The translations under genes and the position numbers were made by a program. From assembly GCA_013389115.1 (NCBI GenBank), contig JACADY010000032.1, positions 1 through 48,718 of the forward strand: a stretch of DNA of 48,718 nucleotides, written 5' to 3'. Source of the stretch: Alphaproteobacteria bacterium. GTDB taxonomy: Bacteria; Pseudomonadota; Alphaproteobacteria; Micropepsales; Micropepsaceae. The notes under the pieces are model-generated. The model worked only from the letters and a program-made list of their open reading frames with translations. It did not search any database and was not told the DNA's origin. The first letter of the stretch is position 1; each line of letters begins with the position of its first letter. This document shows positions 8,183 to 15,946 of the stretch, piece by piece.

Positions 8183-9796
8183 ATGGCCACGCCATCCCCT
8201 ATCCAGGAGGCTCCCCACGGGCTCACGCGATGGGAGCTGCTCTTTCTTGCGGGCGCTGTCGCCGCGTCCGCACTCTACGCAGTGTGGCTGGGCAAGAGTT
8301 CGGGATGGGATTTCCGCAATTATCACTGGTATGACGCCTATGCCTTCCTGAACGGGAGCCTCGGCTATGACCTCGCGGTCGCGCATCACGCCACCTATTA
8401 CAATCCGCTGCTGGACGTGCCCTTCTTTGTACTGGCGACGGCGGGCACATCATGGTTTGCCATCCTCGTTTTGGGCGCAGTGCAAGGGCTCAACATCGTG
8501 CCCCTCTATCTCATGGCGCGCAGCGCGCTCGTGCAGCCCATTCCCCTCCCCGGCAAGGCGGCGCCGGCCGTGCTCGCCCTTCTTTGCGCCACCGGCAGCA
8601 CCGCCGTCTCGATGGTGGGAAAGACCACCTATGACAATGTCGCAAGTGTGCTCGTGCTCAGCGGACTTGCCGCGATCGTGATCCACCGCGACGCCCTCGC
8701 CCGCGAAGAGCGGGGTTTCTGGCCTGCCGCCCTCGGCGCGGGGATGCTGCTTGGCATGGCGCTCGGGTTCAAGCTCGTCGAAGCGCCATTCGCGGTCGGG
8801 GGCGCGGCCGCGATGCTCGCCCTGGGCGGCCGTCTCCCTGTTCAGGCCAAGCGCCTCCTTGCCCTTGCGCTCGGCGGGCTTGCAGGCGCTTTGCTGACCG
8901 GCGGCTATTGGCATTTCACGCTATGGCAGGAGACGGGCAATCCCATCTTCCCCTATTTCAATCACATCATCGGCTCGCCGCTCGCCACCGAGGGGAGCTA
9001 TCGCGACGCGCGCTTCATTCCCCCGACATTGCTCGACGCGCTCAGCGTCCCCTTCCGCTATCTCATCGATTATCGCGTGTCGGATGATGGCGCGTTCAGG
9101 GATATACGCATCACCATCGCCTATGTCCTCGTGCCATTGGCGGCGCTGCTTTGGGCTGCGGGCGCGCGGGCGCGCGACAGTTTCACCGAGGCCCAATGCA
9201 CGCGCGTGCTCTTTGCCTTTGCCGGCGTCTCCTATGTCGCCTGGCTTTCCATCTTCGGCATCTATCGCTACATGATCGCGCTTGAGATGCTGGCGCCGCT
9301 TCTCATCCTTGCTGCCTGCGCGCTTCTGCCGCTTCGTCTTTCCTTTCGCCTTGGCCTTGCCCTCTTCCTCATCATCGGCTCGGCGTTTGCTGGACGCTAT
9401 GAGCTGGAAGGGCGCCTCCCTTTGAGCGATCCCTACATCAGGGTCGAAGGTGCGCGGCTCGTCCCGCGGGCGGATGCGATGATCCTGATGACCGGCAAGG
9501 AGCCGATGGCGTTCATGATCCCGGATCTTGCCCCTTCAAGCCCCGTGCTTCGCATCGATGGCTGGCTTGCCTCGCCCGCCGACGGATCGGGGCTGACCCA
9601 GCGCATGCGGGCGCGCGTTGCGGCGCATCAAGGTCCTTTGCTCGTTCTCTTCGCGCCTTATGAAGCGCCAGCCGCAGCAAAGGCGACAGCGGCTTATGGC
9701 CTCGCCATCGAAGAGGACGCGTGCGATACGATTACGACCAATCTGGGCGGACCTTACCGGCTTTGCCCGCTCTCAACGCCAAGGGCGACGCCATGA
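8183..9796 (+). CDS. Polytopic membrane protein, probable GT-C glycosyltransferase
   Basis: The product is a 537-residue integral membrane protein with roughly ten to twelve hydrophobic segments spread over residues 20-420 and a soluble C-terminal part. An acidic/aromatic loop after the first segment, SSGWDFRNYHWYDAYAF, resembles the first periplasmic loop of GT-C enzymes that use polyprenyl-phosphate sugars (ArnT, GT87 and similar). The exact family is not recognised. Start ATG 8183 has GAGG five bases upstream. Its stop overlaps the start of the GT2 gene (ATGA), and that gene's stop overlaps gtrA, so the three are surely one operon. Context suggests transfer of a sugar from a lipid carrier to an envelope glycan or protein. 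Acceptor and sugar are unknown. Confidence 0.75.
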   Translation: MATPSPIQEAPHGLTRWELLFLAGAVAASALYAVWLGKSSGWDFRNYHWYDAYAFLNGSLGYDLAVAHHATYYNPLLDVPFFVLATAGTSWFAILVLGAVQGLNIVPLYLMARSALVQPIPLPGKAAPAVLALLCATGSTAVSMVGKTTYDNVASVLVLSGLAAIVIHRDALAREERGFWPAALGAGMLLGMALGFKLVEAPFAVGGAAAMLALGGRLPVQAKRLLALALGGLAGALLTGGYWHFTLWQETGNPIFPYFNHIIGSPLATEGSYRDARFIPPTLLDALSVPFRYLIDYRVSDDGAFRDIRITIAYVLVPLAALLWAAGARARDSFTEAQCTRVLFAFAGVSYVAWLSIFGIYRYMIALEMLAPLLILAACALLPLRLSFRLGLALFLIIGSAFAGRYELEGRLPLSDPYIRVEGARLVPRADAMILMTGKEPMAFMIPDLAPSSPVLRIDGWLASPADGSGLTQRMRARVAAHQGPLLVLFAPYEAPAAAKATAAYGLAIEEDACDTITTNLGGPYRLCPLSTPRATP

Positions 9797-10734
9797 CAGA
9801 AGGGCGCCTGCCGCGGATCGCAGTGCTGCTTCCCTGCTATAACGAAGAGGCCGCGATCGGCGGCGTCGTCCAGGGCTTTGCCGCCGCGCTTCCCGGCGCT
9901 GCGATCTATGTCTACGACAACAACTCGCGCGACAAGACGATGGCGGTCGCACGCGAGGCGGGCGCCATCGTGCGCAGCGAACCGCGCCAGGGCAAAGGCA
10001 ATGTCGTGCGCCGCATGTTCGCCGACATCGATGCCGACATCTATGTGCTTGCCGATGGCGACGGCACCTATGATGCCCAGAGTGCGCCCGGCATGGTCAG
10101 CCGGCTCATCGCAGAAGGGCTCGACCTCGTCTCGGGGCGGCGCGTGCCGAAGTCTGAAACCGCCTCCCGCGCGGGGCATGATTTCGGCAATTTCGTGCTG
10201 ACGCGGCTGACCGAGGTGCTCTTTGGCGCGCAGGTGGGCGACATGCTGACAGGCTATCGCGTGATGTCGCGCCGGTTCGTCAAGTCCCTGCCGTTCACCG
10301 CACAGGGCTTTGCCATCGAGACAGAGCTCGTCGTGCACGCCATCCGCCTGATGGTGCCCATGACAAGCCTCGATACGCCCTATTTCCAGCGCGCCGCGGG
10401 CACGCAAAGCAAGCTGCGCACCTTTCGCGACGGGTTCGTCATCCTTGGCACCATTCTCACCCTCGTGCGCGAGGAACGGCCGCTTGCCTTTTTCAGCTTC
10501 TGGTTCGCGGTCCTCGTTGCGCTCTCGATCGGGCTTGGCATTCCCGTCGTCGCCGAATTCTTCCGCACGGGCCTCGTGCCGCGCCTGCCGACCGCCGTGC
10601 TCGCGATGGGGCTGATGCTGCTCGGCTTTCTTTCGCTTGGCTGCGGGCTCATCCTCGACACGGTGTCGCGCGGGCGGTGGGAGCTGAAGCGGCTCGCCTA
10701 TCTGGCGCTTCCCGGCATTCAGGCGCGACACTGA
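9793..10734 (+). CDS. Glycosyltransferase family 2, polyprenyl-phosphate sugar synthase type
   Basis: A GT-A fold glycosyltransferase that probably moves a sugar from a nucleotide donor to undecaprenyl phosphate (DPM1/GtrB-like). The 313-residue product begins RIAVLLPCYNEEAAIGGVV. It has the metal-binding DGDGTYD (about residues 95-101) and two C-terminal membrane segments (about 235-255 and 265-295) like GtrB. The ATG at 9793 shares four bases with the preceding stop; an in-frame codon 24 positions earlier would lie inside the upstream gene and lacks a ribosome site. With the GT-C-like gene before and GtrA after, it fits a three-part system: charge the lipid carrier, flip it, transfer the sugar. 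Confidence 0.9.
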   Translation: MTEGRLPRIAVLLPCYNEEAAIGGVVQGFAAALPGAAIYVYDNNSRDKTMAVAREAGAIVRSEPRQGKGNVVRRMFADIDADIYVLADGDGTYDAQSAPGMVSRLIAEGLDLVSGRRVPKSETASRAGHDFGNFVLTRLTEVLFGAQVGDMLTGYRVMSRRFVKSLPFTAQGFAIETELVVHAIRLMVPMTSLDTPYFQRAAGTQSKLRTFRDGFVILGTILTLVREERPLAFFSFWFAVLVALSIGLGIPVVAEFFRTGLVPRLPTAVLAMGLMLLGFLSLGCGLILDTVSRGRWELKRLAYLALPGIQARH

Positions 10735-11153
10735 TGCGGGCGCGCCTCGTCCGCCTCAGCCAATCTCGCTTCATACGCTTTGCCTTTGTGGGCGCGGGCG
10801 GGTTCCTGGTCGAGCTTGCGGGCCTTGCCCTGTTCATCAACGCGCTGTCGTTCGATCCCTATTCGGCGCGGATCATCTCGTTCCTCACGGCCGCGACCTT
10901 TACCTGGGCCGCCAATCGCACGCTCACCTTTCAGGCGCCGTGGCCCGAAACCTTCCGTGGGCTGATCGATGAATGGGGCAAGTTCGTCGCGGCGAACGGC
11001 ATCGGCGGCAGCATCAACTATGCCATCTATTCCCTGCTTGTCGCCCTCGCACCGCTGCCATTCGGGCACCCCTTCGCGGCGCTGGGCGCAGGCTCGCTCA
11101 CCGGCCTTGTCTTCAACTTCCTCAGCTCCAAGCACTTCGTCTTCAAGGATTGA
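10734..11153 (+). CDS. GtrA family membrane protein
   Basis: GtrA-family proteins are small four-helix membrane proteins thought to flip undecaprenyl-phosphate-linked sugars (as in phage O-antigen glucosylation). The 139-residue product has four hydrophobic segments: about 15-35, 40-60, 75-95 and 105-130. It contains the family features RFAFVGAGG near the start and FNFLSSKHFVF at the end. The ATG shares one base with the GT2 stop (TGATG), a coupled start. Copy 2 of the palindromic element begins 36 bases after its stop. Flipping activity is by family inference. Confidence 0.9.
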   Translation: MRARLVRLSQSRFIRFAFVGAGGFLVELAGLALFINALSFDPYSARIISFLTAATFTWAANRTLTFQAPWPETFRGLIDEWGKFVAANGIGGSINYAIYSLLVALAPLPFGHPFAALGAGSLTGLVFNFLSSKHFVFKD

Positions 11154-11189
11154 GCGGCAGGGTCCTCGTGTTCCGCGCGGGAGGTGCTG

Positions 11190-11321
11190 TAGAGCGGCCT
11201 CGCCCTCAATCGGAATCGTCACGCCGCTCTATCCCTTTGTATTGCCACAACGTTTTTTTTCGGCAAAACCCGTACCCATCCCCGCCTTCGCGGGGACATG
11301 CTTTTTGCGCACGCTGCTCTA
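11190..11321. repeat. Interspersed two-hairpin palindromic element, copy 2
   Basis: The element is about 132 bp between TAGAGC and GCTCTA. Left hairpin: AGAGCGGC with GCCGCTCT around CAATCGGAATCGTCA, shared with copy 3. Right hairpin: the CGTACCCA arm with the TCCCCGC-cttc-GCGGGGA core, shared with copies 1 and 3. It fills the space between gtrA and cydX. Its right terminus provides the stop codon of cydX, since CTA at 11319-11321 reads TAG on the minus strand. Confidence 0.85.
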
Positions 11322-11435
11322 ATCCTCTTCCTGTTCCTCGGCGCTCTCCATGCTGGAGAATTCGTGCCACATGCCGTTCAGTATGCCGAAGGCGACGGCG
11401 AGACCAACGCCGAGGATCCAGCTGAAATACCACAT
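11319..11435 (-). CDS. cydX: Cytochrome bd oxidase small subunit CydX
   Basis: CydX is the short single-helix subunit that stabilises the haem groups of cytochrome bd. The 38-residue product starts MWYFSWILGVGLAVAF, the diagnostic CydX N-terminus with Trp residues at the membrane face. One helix is followed by an acidic tail ending EEQEED. A GAGGAG ribosome site lies seven bases before ATG 11435, and the gap to cydB is 11 bases. The TAG stop lies in the terminal GCTCTA of repeat copy 2, so the last few residues could have been altered when the element arrived. It is easily missed because a long wrong-frame reading covers it. Confidence 0.93.
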   Translation of the reverse strand: MWYFSWILGVGLAVAFGILNGMWHEFSSMESAEEQEED

Positions 11436-11446
11436 GCGCTTTCTCC

Positions 11447-12595
11447 TCAGTACATGCTGGGGTTGGAGGTGACATCCCGTGTCGTCACCCGGCCCCACAG
11501 GACCTTGTAGACCCAGGCCGTGTAAGCGAGCACGAGCGGCAGGAAGATGACAGTCAGGATCAGCATGACAAAGAGTGTCAGGTGGCTCGATGACGCGTTC
11601 CACACCGTGAGGCTGGATCTTGGATCGATCGTGCTGGGCAGGATGTAGGGGAACATCGAGAGGCCCACGGTCGCAATGATCCCCGCCACCGCGAGGGTCG
11701 AACCTGAAAAGGCCAATGCTTCGATCGCGAGGGCGACACCCAAGACGGCGATCGCGAGGCCCGCATATCCCAGCACGGGTGCAATCCACATCCAGCTGTG
11801 CTGAGCGAAGTTCGAAAGCCACGCGCCGGGCGCTGCTTCGCTCAGCATGCGCAGCGGGTTCGAAGCGCCAGCCGGATCGACCCCCTCCACGATGCGGAAG
11901 CCCAGATCGCCATGAGCGGCCCACAGATTGCCGCCGGCAAAGCACAGGATCGCAAGGAGGCCCGCGAACATGCCGTAAAGCCGGGCGCGGTCGCGCACCG
12001 GACCCTTCTCGGCCTTCATGGTGAGCCAGGCCGCGCCATGCAGCACGAGCATCGCGACCGACAGCACGCCGCAAAGAAGCGTGAAAGGTGTGAAGAGCCC
12101 GAGGAACGTGCCCTCATAAAATGCGCGCAGATCGGCATCGAGGCGGAACGGCACACCCGTCAAGACATTGCCGACCGCAACGCCGAAGACGAGCGCTGGA
12201 ACAAAGCCGCCCGTGAACAAGGCCCAATCCCAAAAGGCGCGCCAGCGCTCATCCTCGCGCTTGGAGCGATATTTGAAGCCGACGGGCCGTAGGATCAGCG
12301 CGCAAAGCACCACGAACATCGCCAGGTAGAAACCGGAGAAGCTGACCGCATAGACGAACGGCCAGGCCGCGAATATCGCCCCACCCCCTAAGATGAACCA
12401 TACCTGATTGCCTTCCCAGGTCGGGCCGATGGTGTTGATCACCATGCGCCGCTCCGCATCCGTATGGGCGATGAAGGGCAGAAGCGCGGCGACCCCAAGG
12501 TCAAAGCCATCCGTCGCAGCAAAGGCGATGAGCAAGACGCCCATCAGGCCCCACCAGATCACCCGCAAGCTCTCATAGTCGATGGGGATTTCCAT
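11447..12595 (-). CDS. cydB: Cytochrome bd ubiquinol oxidase subunit II
   Basis: CydB pairs with CydA in the quinol-oxidising, oxygen-reducing bd oxidase of the inner membrane, a high-affinity enzyme that does not pump protons. The 382-residue product has about nine membrane helices. It starts MEIPIDYESLRVIWWGLMG and includes the family signature TDGFDLGVAALLPF (about 28-41). The proton-path region GPTWEGNQVWFI also matches. Length is normal. It follows cydA by 12 bases and precedes cydX by 11, a standard cydABX operon on the minus strand. Confidence 0.97.
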   Translation of the reverse strand: MEIPIDYESLRVIWWGLMGVLLIAFAATDGFDLGVAALLPFIAHTDAERRMVINTIGPTWEGNQVWFILGGGAIFAAWPFVYAVSFSGFYLAMFVVLCALILRPVGFKYRSKREDERWRAFWDWALFTGGFVPALVFGVAVGNVLTGVPFRLDADLRAFYEGTFLGLFTPFTLLCGVLSVAMLVLHGAAWLTMKAEKGPVRDRARLYGMFAGLLAILCFAGGNLWAAHGDLGFRIVEGVDPAGASNPLRMLSEAAPGAWLSNFAQHSWMWIAPVLGYAGLAIAVLGVALAIEALAFSGSTLAVAGIIATVGLSMFPYILPSTIDPRSSLTVWNASSSHLTLFVMLILTVIFLPLVLAYTAWVYKVLWGRVTTRDVTSNPSMY

Positions 12596-12607
12596 GGAAC
12601 TTGCCTC

Positions 12608-14182
12608 CTATTCAGCCGGTATGCTCGCCGCCCGGGCACCATGGCCCGATGGCTCTCGTTGTTCCCCGGCATGCGCGTATGGCCCCATCTTGACCGTGCG
12701 GATGATGAGCCCAACCTCCACCACGGCGAGCGCGCCATAGAGCAAGGTGAAGCCGATGATCGTTATGATCACCTCGGTCACGGTCAGGCTCGATGCGCCA
12801 AGAAAGGTCGGCAGCACGCCGTCGATCGCCCAGGGCTGGCGGCCCATCTCGGCCAGTACCCAGCCCATTTCCGCCGCGATCCAGGGCAGCGGGATGCTGA
12901 GGACGGCGAGCCTCAAGAACCATTTGTTGTCGAAGGCATGCAGCGTGCTCAGCCAGAATGCGAGAGCAAAAAGGGCAATGAAGTAAAAGCCTATTCCGGC
13001 CATGAAGCGGAACGCCCAGAAGAGAAGCGGGACGTTGGGAACCGTGTCCCATGCCGCCTTCTTGATCATGGCGGCATCCGCCTGGCGCGGATCGTTGACA
13101 TAGCGCTTGAGGAGCAGCGCGTAACCGAGGTCGCGCTTGTGCGCCTCGAATTGCGCGCGCGCGGCCGTGTCCGCAGGGCTCGCCCGCAGGCGCTGAACGG
13201 CATCATAGGCGATGATACCGGATTCGATCCGGGTCTCGGCAATCGCGACAAGCGCAAGAATGCCCGTCACTTCTTTGTCGATGCTGCGCGTCGCGATGAG
13301 ACCCAAGGCCCAAGGGACATGCACGCCGTAATAGGTCTCCCGGGCTTCCATGTCGGGCCAGCCGATAAGCGTGAGGCCGGCGGGCGGAGGCTCCGTCTCC
13401 CACATCGCCTCGAGCGCGGCGAGCTTCATCTTCTGATTGTCGGTGAGCGTATAGCCGCTTTCATCGCCGAGCACGACGACAGACAGTGCCGAGGCAAGGC
13501 CGAAGGCGGAGGCAACTGCCATCGAGCGTTTTGCAAAGCCGCGCCATTTTCCCTGCAGCAGATAGATCGCCGAAATGCCCAGCACGAAGGCTGCCGCCGT
13601 CACGTAACCGGCGCTGACGGTGTGCACGAATTTCGCCTGCGCCACGGGATTGAAGAGCACCGCGCCGAAATCGATCACCTCCATGCGCATGGTTTCGGGA
13701 TTGAACTGCGCGCCGACCGGGTTCTGCATCCAGCCATTCGCGACGAGTATCCACAGCGCGGAAAGATTGGAGCCGAGCGCCACCATGAAGGTCACTCCCA
13801 AATGGGCGACCCTCGATAGCTTGTCCCAGCCAAAAAACATCAGGCCAACGAAGGTCGCCTCCAGAAAGAAGGCCATCAATCCTTCGATCGCGAGCGGTGC
13901 ACCGAATATGTCGCCAACATAGTGAGAGAAGTAGGACCAATTGGTCCCGAACTCGAACTCCATCGTGATGCCGGTCGCAACGCCGAGCACGAAGTTGATG
14001 CCGAAGATCATGCCCCAGAACTTCGTGATCGTGCGCCAGATGGGCTTGCCCGTCATCACATAGACCGCTTCCATGATGACGAGGATGAAGGAAAGACCGA
14101 GTGTCAGCGGCACGAACAGGAAATGATACATCGCCGTCAGCGCGAACTGCAGACGTGAGAGTTCCGCAACCGTGAAATCCAT
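12608..14182 (-). CDS. cydA: Cytochrome bd ubiquinol oxidase subunit I
   Basis: CydA carries haems b558, b595 and d and the quinol site. The 524-residue product has the haem-ligand His at position 20 (MYHFLFVP; His19 in E. coli). A second haem-ligand His is probably in KFVHTVSAGY (about 190), and the Met ligand is in FRFMAGIG. The periplasmic Q-loop is the long form, with the conserved GRQPW motif just after it in AEMGRQPW. The whole sequence looks intact and of normal length. It is the first gene of cydABX, reading away from cydDC across a 126-base divergent promoter region that holds two palindromes. Confidence 0.97.
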   Translation of the reverse strand: MDFTVAELSRLQFALTAMYHFLFVPLTLGLSFILVIMEAVYVMTGKPIWRTITKFWGMIFGINFVLGVATGITMEFEFGTNWSYFSHYVGDIFGAPLAIEGLMAFFLEATFVGLMFFGWDKLSRVAHLGVTFMVALGSNLSALWILVANGWMQNPVGAQFNPETMRMEVIDFGAVLFNPVAQAKFVHTVSAGYVTAAAFVLGISAIYLLQGKWRGFAKRSMAVASAFGLASALSVVVLGDESGYTLTDNQKMKLAALEAMWETEPPPAGLTLIGWPDMEARETYYGVHVPWALGLIATRSIDKEVTGILALVAIAETRIESGIIAYDAVQRLRASPADTAARAQFEAHKRDLGYALLLKRYVNDPRQADAAMIKKAAWDTVPNVPLLFWAFRFMAGIGFYFIALFALAFWLSTLHAFDNKWFLRLAVLSIPLPWIAAEMGWVLAEMGRQPWAIDGVLPTFLGASSLTVTEVIITIIGFTLLYGALAVVEVGLIIRTVKMGPYAHAGEQREPSGHGARAASIPAE

Positions 14183-14224
14183 GGCCAGCGCCCCAAGGGT
14201 GAAAGACGCGATGACGCGATCCGT

Positions 14225-14242
14225 GCACTGCCGCGACAGTGC
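14225..14242. promoter_or_regulatory. Inverted repeat in the cydA-cydD divergent promoter region
   Basis: GCACTG, six bases (CCGCGA), then CAGTGC: a perfect 6+6 inverted repeat about 43 bases upstream of the cydA start. It could be a dimeric regulator site or a hairpin in the 5' leader of cydA. It is not the TTGAT-N4-ATCAA box of FNR/Anr/FixK. No regulator can be named. Confidence 0.4.
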
Positions 14243-14277
14243 GTCGCCGCAACTCGCATTGTTGGAATATCTTCTCG

Positions 14278-14290
14278 CGCTAATTTAGCG
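14278..14290. promoter_or_regulatory. Palindrome just upstream of cydD
   Basis: CGCTAA-T-TTAGCG is a perfect 13-base palindrome ending 18 bases before the cydD ATG and overlapping the likely promoter or leader. Together with the inverted repeat at 14225-14242 it is a candidate operator of the divergent cyd units. The AAGGAGG-type ribosome site follows at about 14299. Confidence 0.4.
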
Positions 14291-14308
14291 GATGCTCAAG
14301 GAGGCTCA

Positions 14309-15946
14309 ATGTCGCAGACGCCAATCCAGGCCGGGGACCGCCATCCGGCACGCGCGGCCGCCTGGCTCAAGGATATGGCGCGGCCGGCGAAAATTTCCAT
14401 CCGCGTCGCCAGCGTGCTCACACTTCTCGATGCGGCGGCGGGCATTGCCTTCGCGGCCTTCCTTGCCCTGACAATCGCGCGCCTGCCCGATGGGCTTTCG
14501 GCGATGACCCTTGCGCTTCTGGGATTAATCGCGAGCGCTGCGCTTCGCGCCGGCCTTGCCCTTCTTGCGGCAGAGGCAGGCTCACGGGCGGGGCGAAGGG
14601 CGATGCTTGTTGCGCGGCGATCGCTCACACAGGCAATCCTTGCACGGCCCGAGGGAGAATTGGGGCCGAGCGTACAGGCGGTGTGCGAAGATGCCGAAGC
14701 GCTCTCAGGATATGTCGGGCGCTATCTTCCCGCGCGTTTCGCAACCGCCGCCGGCCCCCTGCTCGTTCTGGCCGCCGCCGCGCCTGCCAGTTTCTTCGCG
14801 GCGGGGATTTTCGTCGCAACACTCATCCCGCTCGTCTTGGCGCTCTTTCTTACCGGATCGGCGGCGGCCGCCGCTTCGCGCCAGCAGTTCCTCGCCCTTG
14901 AGCGCCTGTCCGGATTTTTCATGGATCGCCTGAGGATCCTTCCAGCCGTGCTCGCCTTTCAGGCCGAGGCCCGCACGCAGGCCCGCATCGCGCTTGCCGC
15001 GGAGGAATTGCAGGAGCGGACCATGCAGGTGCTGCGCCGGGCGTTCCTTTCCTCGGCGGCGCTCGAGTTCTTCGCCGCATTGTCGGTTGCCCTCGTCGCC
15101 GTCTATACGGGATTTTCCCTTCTCGGCCTGCTTCCTTTTCCCGCGCCAGAATCTCTTAGCCTTTGGCAGGCCTTCTTCGTTCTTTCGCTCGCGCCGGAAT
15201 TCTATGCGCCCTTCCGGCGGTTGGCGGCGGCCTATCACGACAAGCAGCTGGGAGAGGCGGCGGCCGAGCGGTTGGCGCCGCTTGCAACCGCACCCGAGCG
15301 GCATGAAGCGCCCTCCCTTTGCGCGCCGCCCACGATCCGGTTCGAAGACGTCGCGGTGCTGCATGAGGGCTCGCCCTTGCGCTTTTCATTCACGGCGGCG
15401 GCGGGCGAGATCACCGTGCTCGTCGGTCCCACAGGCACCGGCAAGACGACCGCACTCAATCTCTTGTTGGGACTTGCCGTTCCTTGCGCGGGCGTCATCA
15501 CGCTTGAGGGCGAAGCGCTTCCTCAGGCGCACACGCTCGCGAGCGCCATTGCCTGGGCCGGACAGGATGCGCTGATCCTGCCGGGCACGATCGCGCAGAA
15601 CCTGCGGCTTGCGCATGCAGGGGCGAGCGATGCGGCGATCACATCCGCGCTGGAAAGGGTCGGTCTTGACGCGCTCGTCGCTGAGCGCGGCGGTCTTGAG
15701 GCGCCGCTGGATGAGAGGGGCAGCGGGCTTTCAGGCGGCGAGCGGCGGCGGATCGGCCTTGCGCGCGCGCTCCTGAAACCTGCGCCCATCCTGCTGCTCG
15801 ATGAACCCACAGCCGATCTCGATGCCCGGTCGGAAGCCCTTGCGATCGCGGCCATCCGCGCGGCTGCGAAGGGCCGCACGACCCTCATCGCCACCCATTC
15901 GCCGGCGCTTGCGGCCATCGGCGATCATCTCGTGAGGCTTGCGTGA
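14309..15946 (+). CDS. cydD: Thiol reductant ABC exporter subunit CydD
   Basis: CydD with CydC forms the heterodimeric ABC exporter needed to assemble cytochrome bd; it has been linked to export of cysteine or glutathione and to haem. The 545-residue product has an N-terminal transmembrane domain (about 30-320, six helices). The ATPase domain has Walker A GPTGTGKT (about 372-379), signature LSGGERRR, Walker B ILLLDEPTADLD and a switch His in ATHSP. Strong ribosome site AAGGAGG before ATG 14309. Its stop overlaps the cydC start (GTGA). It is divergent from cydABX, so assembly factor and oxidase are probably co-regulated. Confidence 0.95.
   Translation: MSQTPIQAGDRHPARAAAWLKDMARPAKISIRVASVLTLLDAAAGIAFAAFLALTIARLPDGLSAMTLALLGLIASAALRAGLALLAAEAGSRAGRRAMLVARRSLTQAILARPEGELGPSVQAVCEDAEALSGYVGRYLPARFATAAGPLLVLAAAAPASFFAAGIFVATLIPLVLALFLTGSAAAAASRQQFLALERLSGFFMDRLRILPAVLAFQAEARTQARIALAAEELQERTMQVLRRAFLSSAALEFFAALSVALVAVYTGFSLLGLLPFPAPESLSLWQAFFVLSLAPEFYAPFRRLAAAYHDKQLGEAAAERLAPLATAPERHEAPSLCAPPTIRFEDVAVLHEGSPLRFSFTAAAGEITVLVGPTGTGKTTALNLLLGLAVPCAGVITLEGEALPQAHTLASAIAWAGQDALILPGTIAQNLRLAHAGASDAAITSALERVGLDALVAERGGLEAPLDERGSGLSGGERRRIGLARALLKPAPILLLDEPTADLDARSEALAIAAIRAAAKGRTTLIATHSPALAAIGDHLVRLA

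Noticed and set aside
11319..12074. Long minus-strand frame covering cydX and much of cydB
   Set aside because: Only its last 38 codons (cydX) look like a protein; the rest is the wrong frame of cydB with Arg/Gly-rich composition.
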